Below, in pieces: positions 48,275-58,749 of a DNA stretch of 64,000 bases; position 1 is the first letter of the stretch, and each line of letters opens with the position of its first letter. The notes under the pieces are model-generated. The model made no database searches, was not told where the DNA came from, and saw nothing but the letters and a program-made list of their open reading frames with translations. The translations under genes were made by a program, and so were the position numbers. The stretch is from Adiantum capillus-veneris (Eukaryota > Streptophyta > Polypodiopsida > Polypodiales > Pteridaceae). The stretch spans positions 153,072,741 through 153,136,740 of the forward strand of contig CM043945.1 in assembly GCA_014529385.2 (NCBI GenBank), given 5' to 3'.

Positions 48275-49018
48275 TTAGTCGTACCAATCTTGTATCATTT
48301 TGAGTTGACGCATAAAAGGTCGCCCCAAAATAATGTCAAAGTTGTTCATTTTTCTGAGATCTACCACGGCAAAGGTGTGCTCATAGTTAATTCCACACGA
48401 AGTTACAATTATTTGGTCTAGGATTCCCAATGGTCTCTCTACATACCCATCTGTGAGTTGCAGTTTCATTCTCATGCTTTTGAGAGCTGGACGGCCCCAT
48501 TTCTCCCAGAGTTGCTTTGTAGCAATCGCAACTCCCGCTCCACTGTCTAGGATAGCTATCGTATTTATATCCTCATATTCGACAGGTAAGGTTGTATTAC
48601 CTTCCTCACCTTCACAGTAATATCCAACCTTGTTTATGGGCACAGGTTGGGCTTTGGGTTGACCTTCCCGTTTGTTTTCTTCTACCGTAGGGTTTGTCTG
48701 AAGAGGAATCTTTATTCCTTTGTTCTCCAAATGTTTCCCCATGTCTTCCCATAAGTGTGGTCTGACTCTCAAGAGTTCTGACAATGTGATTGTGCATGTT
48801 ACAGGTCTCGACAACATCTCTTGAAGACTTTTTGAGTCAATCATTTGTGGAAGATCTCTCATCTGGGATGGAACTAATCTTATCTCCGATTGTGCCTCGT
48901 GTTCACCTATAAATGAAGGCAGGTTTTTCAGGGATTGAGCTTTGCTTTCAATCAAAACCGCCGTTCCTGCATCTCCATACAGCGATTGTATATCTCCTGG
49001 ATAAAATTCGTTGTCCAT
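48275..49018 (-). pseudogene. Ty3 aspartic protease
   Basis: A retropepsin domain lies at the C-terminal end of this frame: INTIAILDSGAGVAIATKQL (active-site Asp-Ser-Gly at about 48,540-48,550), GILDQIIVTSCGINYEHTFA and FDIILGRPFMRQL, the classical ILGR motif. It would process the Gag-Pol precursor. The first ~130 residues are an uncharacterised linker. Confidence 0.85.
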
Positions 49019-49133
49019 GTTAACCTCAGGAATTGGTGCAGACTGTAACGTCGCACTTCGTTCTTTCTATTTCTAATGGTTTCCCATAAGTGTTGTGGCC
49101 ATGGTTCTTCCACTTTTGGAATTGGCATTATAG

Positions 49134-51584
49134 TCATTGACTTAGCATCATCAATGGTGTTTGGCACCACTCGTGATCCAATGGCAATATCATTTCAGAC
49201 CTGGGTCCGTTTACATGTTCTGATTCATCGATCTTCAGTTTTTCTTGCTCTTTGTGAATCAGCACTTCTTGTTCTGGGGTTCTAATCGCATTAGGTTCCA
49301 TCAATGCCTGGGCTGTTTCAATGAGGTGTTTACACATTTCCAAACGCTTCGTTTCCACTTCTTGAGGATAAGTCAACCATCTCTGCTCTAAGGTTTGGTT
49401 TGTTTTTAGCCTTGCTTCATACGCTTGTAATAGAGCATCTAAAGGCTCTAGCACTTTCTCGACCAAGACTGATCCCCCTGAGGATGCTTTCCTTGGCTTG
49501 TTGTTGTCTTCAATAGTTTTACTATCTCTCTCTTGTTTCAGTTGCTCTTTCGTTTCACGTAATTCATTTTGCATGGAAATTTGGGTTTTTATCCTTGGCC
49601 TTCTTATTTTCATTCTGTCTCGTTTCGCCTTCCAGAATTTCCACTGTGTTCTCACAGATAAACTCTCATTTTCTGTTGGTATTGGCAACTCGACCTTTTC
49701 CTCCAATGGCTTGTTTTTCTCTAAGTCCTTGGCTTGGGCTCTGGTTACCGCATTGATCTGGATCATGGGTTTCGTTTATGATCCACTGCTTGCACTTGGT
49801 AACACCCCCACAATATTCATAGTTGCTTTTTCCTTGTTGTCCGGATTCCTTGGGCAATATGGCAGTATGTGATTCACACCACACCCGTCACAAAATCCAA
49901 AAATTTTCACTCTTTCGCCCTTGAAAGGACAACTACGCTCCCAATGATATGAACTTCCACAGTTATAGCATGGTCCAATTGGTGGTTGATTTTGAGGAGG
50001 TGGTCCCATAAGTTGTCCTGCTCTATTAGGATATCCTCTTGGTTTGTAGTTCTGGTTCGCAATGAACATTAGCGTTCTTTCATCCACCAAATATTGATCG
50101 CTCGAAGGTTGTGCTACATACGTTGGTGGTGCCATACCCTCGTTATTTCCCCATGGTTGATAGGCTTTGTCTGCGTACATCTGTGGCTCAGGTTCAATTA
50201 CATAAGGCTCCTTCGGTTCCTCGTAATAAGAAATTTGAGGTGTATTATTTGTTCTTGGTGATGCTTCGTAAGGTTGAGCATACCTAATCATAGCCCTATT
50301 TTTCTGTGGTAATGGAGGTTATTGACCCAACACAGGTTGAGGTCTGTCTGCTCCTGCTACCATATTTACATTTGTCCCAACTTAATATCTCCGAGGAGGT
50401 GGCTGGGGTGGTCCTACTGGAGGTCCATACGGCCTTTCCCTCACATAGTTTTTGTTGTAAAAACACTCATCCATGCCATGGTTTGTCCATTTTTGCTCTA
50501 TTGCACACCATTTCAGTACTCGTTCATTCGCTACTGGTGCTTTCGGTTGTTGTGTGCACCACGGTGTCGGGTGATCCCCCCCACATATGTCACATTTCCT
50601 AGTCTTAGACTGTCTCATCATCGGATTTGATCTCATTTGTTGCTGCATTCTGTTCGTTAATTTCTCTATCATTTGGTCAGCTGTCGGCATCAAAGAAGCC
50701 TGAGCATCTTTCTTGGTAGAGGGTTCACTCTTAATAGATGAAGAGCCACTAGTTACTGAATCAGTATCTTCTGACACTTCCCCATATGCTTTGTAGTTAT
50801 CAACAAGATATAATGCTTCCCTTGTAACCTGTTCAAATGTGCTACGGGCCTTCAAGTGAAGGTACTTTTTTAAGGTTTCGTTTCTAAGTCCTTCAATGAA
50901 GAGCACAGACAATCTCTCATCTTGCGGTAATTCTCCCCCTGGGCACCTCTCGATGTATTGCTTGAATCTCAAGGATGCTTCCTTAACTTTTTCGTTCTCC
51001 TTTTGTTTAAAAGCATATATCTGTGATACTGTATTATGCTTTATACTCCCACAATACATATTCAATATTCGAACAAGTTTCAGGGCTCAAAGGTTGAAAC
51101 CATGTTAAGGCCGTTCCTTCCAAGGTCATCCCGAATCCCTCATATTGAGTATGAAAATCAGTGATCTGCTCTGCCTAAAGACTTGCTTGAAGAGTGACAC
51201 ATGGGCATATGGATCCCCTGATCCGCTATACTTCTTTGGCATGCACTTCGCTACCTGGGATGGCCTCATCCGTCTCTGGTCTGTGACCAATCTCCATGCT
51301 CCCGCTTCTCGACTTAATCTTTCTCGTACATCATGGATATCGTGGGTTGCTCTCGGTGGTTCCCCTGCCACGAATCTACTACTAGGAGGCAAATGTGATG
51401 GTGTGGCTGCAAATGTCGGACCTACTGTGGTATGTGTAGAGATAGGAACTGCACTACCCCGATTCGTAGCCATTGATTCTCTGGAACGTAATGTTCCCAT
51501 GGGGCTTGGCATAGAATACTGAGGTCGACTGAAAGAATTAGCTACATGAGTCCTCTCTCCACCTGTTGCCATCGGGTCTGCCAT
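49134..51584 (-). pseudogene. Ty3 gag with three zinc knuckles
   Basis: Gag forms the particle and binds RNA. From 51,584 come a Ser/Pro/Thr-rich start and a capsid region. The core (AEQITDFHTQYEGFGMTLEG, TALTWFQPLSPETC) is reached by a frameshift near 51,180 and left again near 51,060, after which FKQYIERCPGGEL and SVLFIEGLRNETLKKYLHLK follow. Three CCHC-type knuckles are present: CDICGGDHPTPWC (about 50,557-50,597), CYNCGSSYHWERSC (49,928-49,972) and CDGCGVNHILPYC (49,855-49,893). The VNAVTRAQ-like INAVTRAQAKDLEK near 49,740 marks the passage toward protease, and a basic coiled-coil linker runs to 49,134. Confidence 0.85.
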
Positions 51585-51655
51585 GACAATTGTAGGTGCT
51601 GGTCTCAGTGGGCTTGGAGTGACATAATAATGGTGGAGTGGTCTCCCAAAGTACG

Positions 51656-52252
51656 TTATCCTTCCAACTCCTTTTTATCGATTGCTGCGTATCGTCTTCC
51701 ATACTTGTCGTATGCGACGATTTTCGTTTCTAATCCCTCGGTGTAGGTGAAGACATAAAGTCTTTTCCACACTGTCAACTCATCGACGTAGGGTTCCTTG
51801 CATCTGTAATAGGGATCTTCCTCTCCATTATTATACTTGTATAACCTTACGTAGACATTGTCTGTGTTGACTCTCAAAGTTTCATTTTCTCGTCTTAACC
51901 TCGCATTAGGGAAGCTCATTGGTGGTGCTTTCTCCTCAGGTTCCTCATCTACTTTGGATTTCGCGCCCATCAATCCCCACTTGTCCACAATGTTAGGATT
52001 CAGGACTACCAAGTACATGATACGTTTGGCATCTAGGTACCTATCTCCGCTATAGCTCACAGGCACTAAGTCCTTGAACTCACTTGGTCTATCTTCTATT
52101 GTCACACAGTAGCGGTCCATACCATCTTTGTAGATCTTGGCACCTTGCTTGTTGTCATACTGATACTTGATGAACAATAGCTTCATTGTGGCCGAAGGGT
52201 TTGATGGTCCTGCTGCCATGTTTTCTCTTTCGTTTAGGTTTAAATGTCCCAA
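51656..52252 (-). pseudogene. Upstream ORF or gag N-terminal extension of Ty3 element
   Basis: This 198-codon frame starts MGHLNLNERENMAAGPSNPS. It contains LLFIKYQYDNKQGAKIYKDG, YVRLYKYNNGEEDPYYRCKE and KIVAYDKYGRRYAAIDKKEL. No family was recognised. A one-base shift at its end would continue it (ITYFGRPLHHYYVTPSP) into the gag frame, so it is more likely the N-terminal part of gag than a separate gene. Confidence 0.5.
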
Positions 52253-53970
52253 GTTTTCTGTGAAACACTTGTAGGATCTCTCTGAAGAAGTATCTGAAAT
52301 ACTTTCTTCAGGGATCGGCTCTAACGGTCGTACTACACCTTGGTTTACACTTTCCTTCGTTGATAAAACACTTACTTGATTCGCTAAATTTTCGGTGTTG
52401 GTTGTTGATTTGTTTTCTTGATCTCAAAAACATGAAGAAAGTGGAATTTACCGATTGAATCCAAACCTCTTACCTGGAGATGGAGTGATGTTCCAACTCA
52501 CACGACTGCATGGATTGTCACTTGATCGGTCTCTGCAAATGAATACACTTGATGGCTATGAGATCAGTGTATCATTCTAACTGTCAGCAGATTCAACAAT
52601 TTCACAATGACTTCAGCACAATTTTTCTTGCAGATTATTGACAGTATGTCCAATTTGGGTTTTGACAACTCCTCATATCTTAAATAGTCTAGATCTATGA
52701 ACATGTCAAAATTGAGTCAAATCTGAGGTACACCGATCGCGATCATACTTCTGAGCCCAAATTTGATGAAACTTCACCAGCTTGTTCACTAGGCTATTAT
52801 AAAGCTACCCACCAATTACTTTTGTATTCAGACTCCAAAAAGTCAAGCTTTTACTAGTTCTTGGTTGGATGTGTCTGTTTTTCTGAATCTATCAGTTTGA
52901 CTTGTTTTGGTGTTTGTTCTAGGATTTGAGAGATACCTAGGCTTTTCCTATGTACAGGCTATCCCTCTGCATGGTTTCTTCCTAGTTTTGATGTGTTTTG
53001 GTCTACTGAAAGTCAATTTCTATGCCAGTATAGCAGTTTTTGACTGGGGTTTGTATTTAGATGGTTTGACCTTTATTTTGAGATTTCTGGCTCTTGGTCC
53101 TGTATACTTTTATGTTCATATACACCTGAGGATCTCACAGATGAAATCTGGTCAAAATTTGGCACTTAGATACACCGATCGCGATCGTAGTTCTGAGCCC
53201 AAATTCAACCAAGTTTGGCATGCTTGTAGACACTGATGTCTTAAGGCTATCCCCCAAGTCTTTTTGCATTTGGATCACCAAAAGTCAAGATTTTCCAGTT
53301 TCTGGGTCTATCAGGCTAGTTTTACCCAAGTGGCCCGATTTCCTTGATTTTTGATGTTTTTGGGTGTGGTTGCTTTAGACAAACTTGTTTAGAATTTTAT
53401 CAGGAAGGCACATGTCAAAACTTGTACAAATCTGACACTGAGGTACACCGATCACGATCGTAGTACCTGGGGCAAATCTGATAAAATTTACAGGCTCTCT
53501 CTGACAAGTATTTCCCAGTGTTTTGTGCTACCACTTGGTGATTTGAATCAATATCAACCCTGTTTGGTCAGATTTTCTAAATTTCAGAGTCTTATCCAAG
53601 GTTATGGTTTTCTGGCTTCTTGACTCTAACTTTTGCCCCAAATTTGACTGGAATGTGATTTACTTATCCTACTCCTAAGTACAAAAATGAAAAAACATAA
53701 AGAAATGAATCAAACAAAACAAACAAGATGGATTTTGGGTGAGATTTTAGTACTCAATCGAATTAGAGAAATTGAAGAGAAAAAATGCTTTGAACACTCT
53801 CACTCACAGCTCCTTAAATCTCCTAAGAGAGGATCTAGCCGGTCCACTGACTCTAGACTCCATTAAGCTCTAAACCCCTGTCTAGCAGCCTAACTGAGGT
53901 GTAAAATGGATTTGTGGATTGATCTTCTTTTAAGGAAGCTAACTGCGCACTCGGTCACTCATCACCTAAG
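52253..53970 (-). other. Ty3 leader with repeated palindromic motif
   Basis: This is the 1.7-kb untranslated leader between PBS and the first ORF. It contains three copies of TACACCGATCGCGATCGTAG-like sequence (52,725-52,749; 53,169-53,192; 53,443-53,466), each at the same place in a diverged repeat of about 275-440 bp (CAAATCTGAG before it, GAGCCCAAATTTGA after it, then an AAAGTCAAG phrase). No ORF of note was found. Confidence 0.75.
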
Positions 53971-53972
53971 GT

Positions 53973-53997
53973 GCATTCCTCGGCAACGGCGTCAATG
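53973..53997 (-). promoter_or_regulatory. Primer-binding site of the Ty3 element
   Basis: Next to the LTR end (CCCGCA, then AACA) the minus strand reads TTGACGCCGTTGCCGAGGAA. This is close to the TTGGCGCCGTTGCCGGGGAA sequence that follows the 5' LTR in many plant Ty3 elements. Two or three mismatches fit an old copy. The primer tRNA is not assigned here. Confidence 0.65.
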
Positions 53998-53999
53998 TT

Positions 54000-54217
54000 T
54001 GCGGGTCGCCACGAAGGACGTCCATAGCATAGCTCTCACGCATCAACATAAAATATCAATACAAGGGAAGCGACCAGGATCAGGCATGGAAACTCACTGG
54101 GGTGTCAATCCTAATGAAGTGAACTCGATGAGATGCAACTACTAACTCCGCAAGCAAATTCTACGCACTAAAGCCAAGTAATCTGCCTATGTCCTTCTAC
54201 ACAGCTCTACAGTCATC
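54000..54217 (-). repeat. 5' LTR of Ty3 element, first part
   Basis: TGCGGGTCGCCACGAAGGAC onward matches 35,236-35,453 at roughly nine positions in ten, and is then cut at 54,217 (AGTCATC). The LTR text resumes at 56,069. Confidence 0.85.
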
Positions 54218-55760
54218 ATGCTGGTACATCTCGAATATGTCAACCCGTGGACAAGCTCATTGCAGGTGTATGTCAGCAGGCAATGTTGCGACAATGTGCT
54301 TAGCCTGTGTCCGGCACCAAGTGTGACAAGTATCCTTGGATGTGTATGCTAAATGTGGCTCGAAGTTGGTCGAAGGCCGTTCCAAAGCTTTGCGAGGTTG
54401 AGAGGCTTCAAAGTATTGAAGCTCGATGGAAGTCATCGCGAAGTGTTGCCGTGATAAGGATACTCGAAAAGCACGCTCAACACAGGCATTTGTTTATTGC
54501 TATGGTGAGCAAGTTGCATTGGAGCGAAGGGGACGGGAGGCCCGAGGATCGCCATTGTCTGAGAAAGAAGGAGGGCCAAGAGCTAAAGAAAAAGGTGGTG
54601 CTCTAAGTGTCAGAGGGAGGTTGAAGGCATGCTTTTACTACAGGATATGGGTGGTGCCGGCCATTGAAGGGCGTGGGAAACGCAGCTAAGTTGGGGTTGT
54701 GCTAAAAAAAGGAAATAACTTTTTGTTTTTGAAAGCTAAGGTCGACCTGTAGCTAAGTCGAGAGGATGACGAGGAGAAGTAGGGAAGGTGGCGCCATCTG
54801 TGGAAGATGTTGGTGGGATGCCATAAGGGGAAGGAGAGTTTGCATGGAGCAAGGCCACGTTGCAGTTGCATGAGGAGTAGCCAGAGGGCCGCCTAGAGGA
54901 GAGGTGGCAAAGCATGAGGCCGGGAGCTGCTGAGGGGAGCCAGTAGTGCTACAGAGGGGGGCCTGAGGGCCACCTTGAGGAAAACGGATGCTGCAGAGGA
55001 GGGAGGAGTGTGAGTCGCCAAGGGGCGAGTGAGAGGAAGGGGCTGAACAGCCGGCTGCACAGAAGGGCTGGCCATGAGCAGTGCTGCATGAGGAGGGCAT
55101 GACGCCAGTGGCATCGGGGTGGAAGGAAAGGAGAAGCCAGGGGCGGCCACAGATACGTGGGAACCAAGAGTTGGCTGCCATGCAGCGCTGCTGTGCAACG
55201 AGGGGAGCAGTCGATGCAAGAGAAAGGCTGCGAGGGCTGCAGTAGACAGAGGAGGCAAAGGGGGGCTCTTGGGCCATGTAGAGCTTCCAAGGCATGAAGA
55301 TGAGGAACCTGTGTTGAAAGCAAGGCGCTGCAAAGACAAGGTATCTGTGTGTGTCATCGGAGGCATGAAGAGAACGAGCCGCCAGTGAGCTGCTTGAAGG
55401 GAGGTCGCAAGCTGCAAGATATGCAAACAGGGTCGCCATAGTTTGAGGGAGTTGAGGGTTGCATGGTAAGCAAGGTAAAGCAAGAGGTGGAGCGCCATTT
55501 GCAGGCCACCATTCATGCATGAAAAAACACTGCCTTGTGCAAAGCGAGATAAAGAGGCCGTCAGAACTAGCAGAGGGAGGAGACAAGATTGCTTCAAAGC
55601 TTATTGACACCATCATTATACCCGAGAGTTTTTTGGTGATGATGCACAACTTGTTTAAATATCTCTTGATTGTCTGAATTCAGTCTTAATCTCATCTATC
55701 TCGTCTCATGCGGTTGCCCGTGGTAGCGGTGGCTCCGGGTCTTTGGTGTGTGTGTGCACA

Positions 55761-55814
<54 letters not shown>

Positions 55815-56068
55815 GGTTGTATACTAAGTGTGATTTTGTATGCGATCGAGGCTTGCGAGGTCTCCCAGTGTGAGTGTGTTTACAGGTTTGTGTGCATTGA
55901 TGTGTGCGTCGGTAAAGGTGATTGTGTGTAGTCGAAGTTGGTCTAGGCAAGTCCATACTGTGAAGTTTGGCGGATAGTGTGTGTGTGTACGTGTTTCTGT
56001 GTGGTTTGGGGTGCTCGATACCTGCTGGGCTATAGAGAGGCAATTAGCTCGTGTATCGGGTGTGTTCC
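54218..56068. other. Unassigned GC-rich insert inside the LTR
   Basis: This 1,851-bp segment replaces 426 bp of LTR. It is purine- and GC-rich on the plus strand (GAGGGGAGCC, GGAGGGAGG types). Long minus-strand frames exist (for example 54,753-55,649, Pro/Ser/Leu/Cys-rich), but competing frames of similar length overlap them and none resembles a known protein. A (GA)n run lies at 55,764-55,810. It has no terminal repeats I can place. Confidence 0.4.
55764..55810. repeat. (GA)n microsatellite
   Basis: This is a pure GA run preceded by (TG)n. Confidence 0.96.
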
Positions 56069-57935
56069 CAGTTTCTCATAAAAAAGATAATGTTCAAACT
56101 TACAAAATTGACCTTTATAGTTTAGGTCTTTACAAATGGCTTGTCTGGCCAAAATCTCCTAAACTTCTAACTGGCTCTCTAATATGCAATTGATCCCAGA
56201 AAAATAATCATAAATTCTTTTACAAGTTCTCGGCTTAGAGATGCTCTCTTACAAAAGAATTTTACAAGGGTTTCCCACAAAAATGTGACTCCTTCTCTGG
56301 AAACCGCTGCTTCGTCCGCCAAACACTCCCCCCTTCCTTATCCTTGCATGTCCTTATGCATGTTCAGAGCTTTGGTCGTTGATGGGGCTCCAAGGAGGCA
56401 AGAGTTGTTGAAAAGCTCCACGTGCGGAGTACCGCTTCTAGGGCTTCTTGATGCTGTTTAAAAGGGTTTTCACTCAGTGTGTGCTGGTATGCTACGTACT
56501 GTGCCTTGAGGTCTTTCACCATAGGATAAAAGATCCTTGAGTCGATTTCGAAGAAACCTGTGACAAAGGCCTCTTCAAACGTCTGCAAGTAATGTCTAGG
56601 CAGGTACATGAGTTTGGAGTACATTGCCATTAGAATATGTCGTGGCGGCGAATCTTACAAATTCCAGCAAATTCCTCGATGCCCTTCTAAGAACAGATTC
56701 CATGGGTGATCGCCGCCTTCAGTGTCTTTGAACACCTGGATGCAGGTGACGATCATTCGGGCTATCTTTACCAGCATCTGACAAGCCACGTCGGGGACAT
56801 CCCGCAACAAGGTGATTGTAGAATTCAGAGCATTGACTACATAGGCTACTATAGGAGGACTTTGCGCTGTCAGGACTGTGAAGTTCAGCTTTTGTTGCCT
56901 CGAGCCTTTCCATGTGGCAAACTCCTTCCATGTGCGTCTTCTAGGGACAACGCAGAAATTAGGATCTATTTGAATGTGTTGAGGAGCGTTGTGGTAATTG
57001 GTTAGATCCTGTGGCCGCTTGTCCAGCCACTTTTGCCTCCATGTAGGGTGATCTTCGATGAGAGCCTGAGCTTCTTCAGCTGTCAGTGCTACACCTTTGT
57101 AATCTCCATCTTTGTTTTGTGGCAGGGTCGGCCGTATCTTCTCCTTCCAGAGGATTGCTTCATGGCATATCAAGGAAAAAGGTAGGTACTCATGGCCAAA
57201 CCCCTCCACTTGCTCTTCTGGCTGTAAGAACGCCAGGGCCGTTGATTCCATTATCTTCTTTTCATATATCATGTAATCTTTTGCTGGTCCCTCTAACATG
57301 TCCTGGATGATGTGAGTTAGATCACTTCTTATGTCCAGATTTGCCTCTGCTCATCCTTGCTGTTGTTCTCCTTGATGTGATGTTTCAGGCAAATCAGACA
57401 TTTCTTGTCCTGGCAGCAGTTGCGGTTGCACTTGGGCTTCCTCTGTTCTGATTTGCTATTGAGAAATCAGGTCTTCTTTTTCTTTTCAGCAGTGTCTCGC
57501 TGATCTGCTTCTGAGTCTCTTAACGCTGCTCTCGCCGCCGCTGCTGCTCCAGCTCTTTTACCTTTTGCTCATTGGGCACCGTCTGGGCCGTCATTCCTGA
57601 TAAGAGCACCTGTCTTTGAAGTTTTTATTGCTCTAGCTCCCCTTTCAGCGCCGCTGGGGTGTTCACTGCTGCAGCATTGTCTGATGTGGAGACCAATGCC
57701 CCAGCAGGTTCCTGGTTTGCCATCAAGGTTGTCAGAGTACTTTTGACAGTGATGTACGAGCTATTAACCCTCTGAAACCTTGCACTTTCGTAAGCAAGCT
57801 GCTCCGTTGCTTTCTTTACTCTTGCTGTCAATTCCTGGCATTCTTTTTCCTTGGTTGTCAACTCAGTCCTGACATCCACCAGGTCTCTGATCAGAGACTG
57901 AGCCTGCTGTCACTCACTGTCTCTTTCCTTCGTTG
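56069..57935 (-). mobile_element. Second Ty3 copy: LTR end plus extra-ORF fragment
   Basis: CAGTTTCTCATAAAAAAGAT onward is collinear with 35,880-37,740 at well over 90% by eye. It contains the last 257 bp of LTR, the polypurine tract and the C-terminal half of the extra ORF (57,879 back to a stop at 56,364). It lacks the TAG of copy 1, reading QYVAYQHTLSENPFKQ, and so shows the true C-terminus (EPHQRPKL). It has its own breaks near 57,300 and 57,480. The right edge at 57,935 is an abrupt join to unrelated sequence. The order LTR-internal-LTR-internal suggests unequal recombination between copies. Confidence 0.8.
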
Positions 57936-57959
57936 GAGAGATCCAGTGACAGGAATCGA

Positions 57960-58262
57960 TGTGGTTGATTTATCCTAACCAATCGGACAATGGAATGTAC
58001 ATGTGCAAGAAATTCTCATGTGGAAAATGCATGATTGGCCAGGATTCAGTGAGTGCTCAGGTAAGTGCCTTTGAAACCCTCACACATCATGTTATTCCTG
58101 GCTATGCCAATGCTTTTATATTTTAATTTTGTGATGTTTCAGGCTTGACTTACTCGAGAAATCATGCATGTCCGAAATGTGTTCCTGGACTTGGCTTCCA
58201 TTGGTCTGAGCATTTGAGCAAAGACAATTTACGAGGAGCATGCACTGTAAGAAGTTCCACGT
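57960..58262 (+). pseudogene. Tnp2-like (CACTA superfamily) transposase fragment
   Basis: An exon ending at about 58,061 reads VHVQEILMWKMHDWPGFSEC before a GTAAGTG donor. It splices to an exon at about 58,143-58,250 that starts GLTYSRNHACPKCVPGLGFH. Together they match the plant Tnp2 block L.W.INDFPA...LSG....GH.ACP.C. The plus-strand orientation is shared with the unknown gene copies downstream. Only this fragment is recognisable; a TAA sits about 25 codons before the donor and the following exon soon ends. It is a relic. Confidence 0.55.
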
Positions 58263-58740
58263 CGCTTAGAGAGAGAAAATGAAGTGATACTTTTTTGCAC
58301 CAATAAAAAGCCAAAATGACATTCTTTGATAGGTAGCTACTGTCTTTATCATTCTTATCCTTTGATCTCTTGTCAGGAATCCAATTAACCATATGACTAA
58401 TGATTTGAAATACCAACTTACAAGCATTCCCTCCAGAACATAAGCCAGAGGCACTCTATCAACTCTAAACATGAGAATATGGCCTTCCCTCTCAAAACGT
58501 GAGATATTTCATGAGTTTTGAGTCTATCTATTTCTTTATCCACTCTAGGAATGGAGAACACTTCTTTTTTTGATGAACACTAAGTTAAACTTGCAATCCT
58601 CAACCCCTTCATCTTGAACACTTACCCAAAGAAAGAACACACATCATCTTCATGTTGATGTATTGCAAGAGTACGCACCATTGCAGAAACGTAGGAGGGA
58701 GTCTTTCTTATCTCAATGAGAGAAAGAACTTAGAAGGACA
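58263..58740. other. Spacer
   Basis: No gene was recognised on either strand. Confidence 0.35.
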
Positions 58741-58749
58741 AAAAAGGAA

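Larger units (their letters stand above)
35236..54217 (-). mobile_element. Large Ty3-type LTR retrotransposon
   Basis: This is a minus-strand element of about 19 kb. Its right-hand (5') LTR is represented by 54,000-54,217 and its left-hand (3') LTR by 35,236-36,137. In transcription order it holds a PBS, a leader, an upstream ORF, gag, protease, RT, RNase H, integrase, a second protease-like domain, a long non-coding stretch with a DNA transposon insertion, an extra ORF of about 1,050 codons, and a polypurine tract. Many stops and frameshifts show it is inactive. The combination of PBS sequence and extra ORF downstream of pol recalls the Tat/Athila group of plant Ty3 elements, but the lineage is not certain. 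Confidence 0.85.

Noticed and set aside
54753-55649. 298-codon minus-strand frame in the LTR insert
   Set aside because: It is Pro/Ser/Leu/Cys-rich, overlapped by two other frames of similar composition, and resembles no protein. GC-rich DNA lowers stop frequency enough to explain it.
58162-58472. Minus-strand frames with MFRVDRVPLAYVLEG
   Set aside because: I considered a LINE or transposase piece but found no family motif, and the frames overlap the plus-strand Tnp2-like exon.
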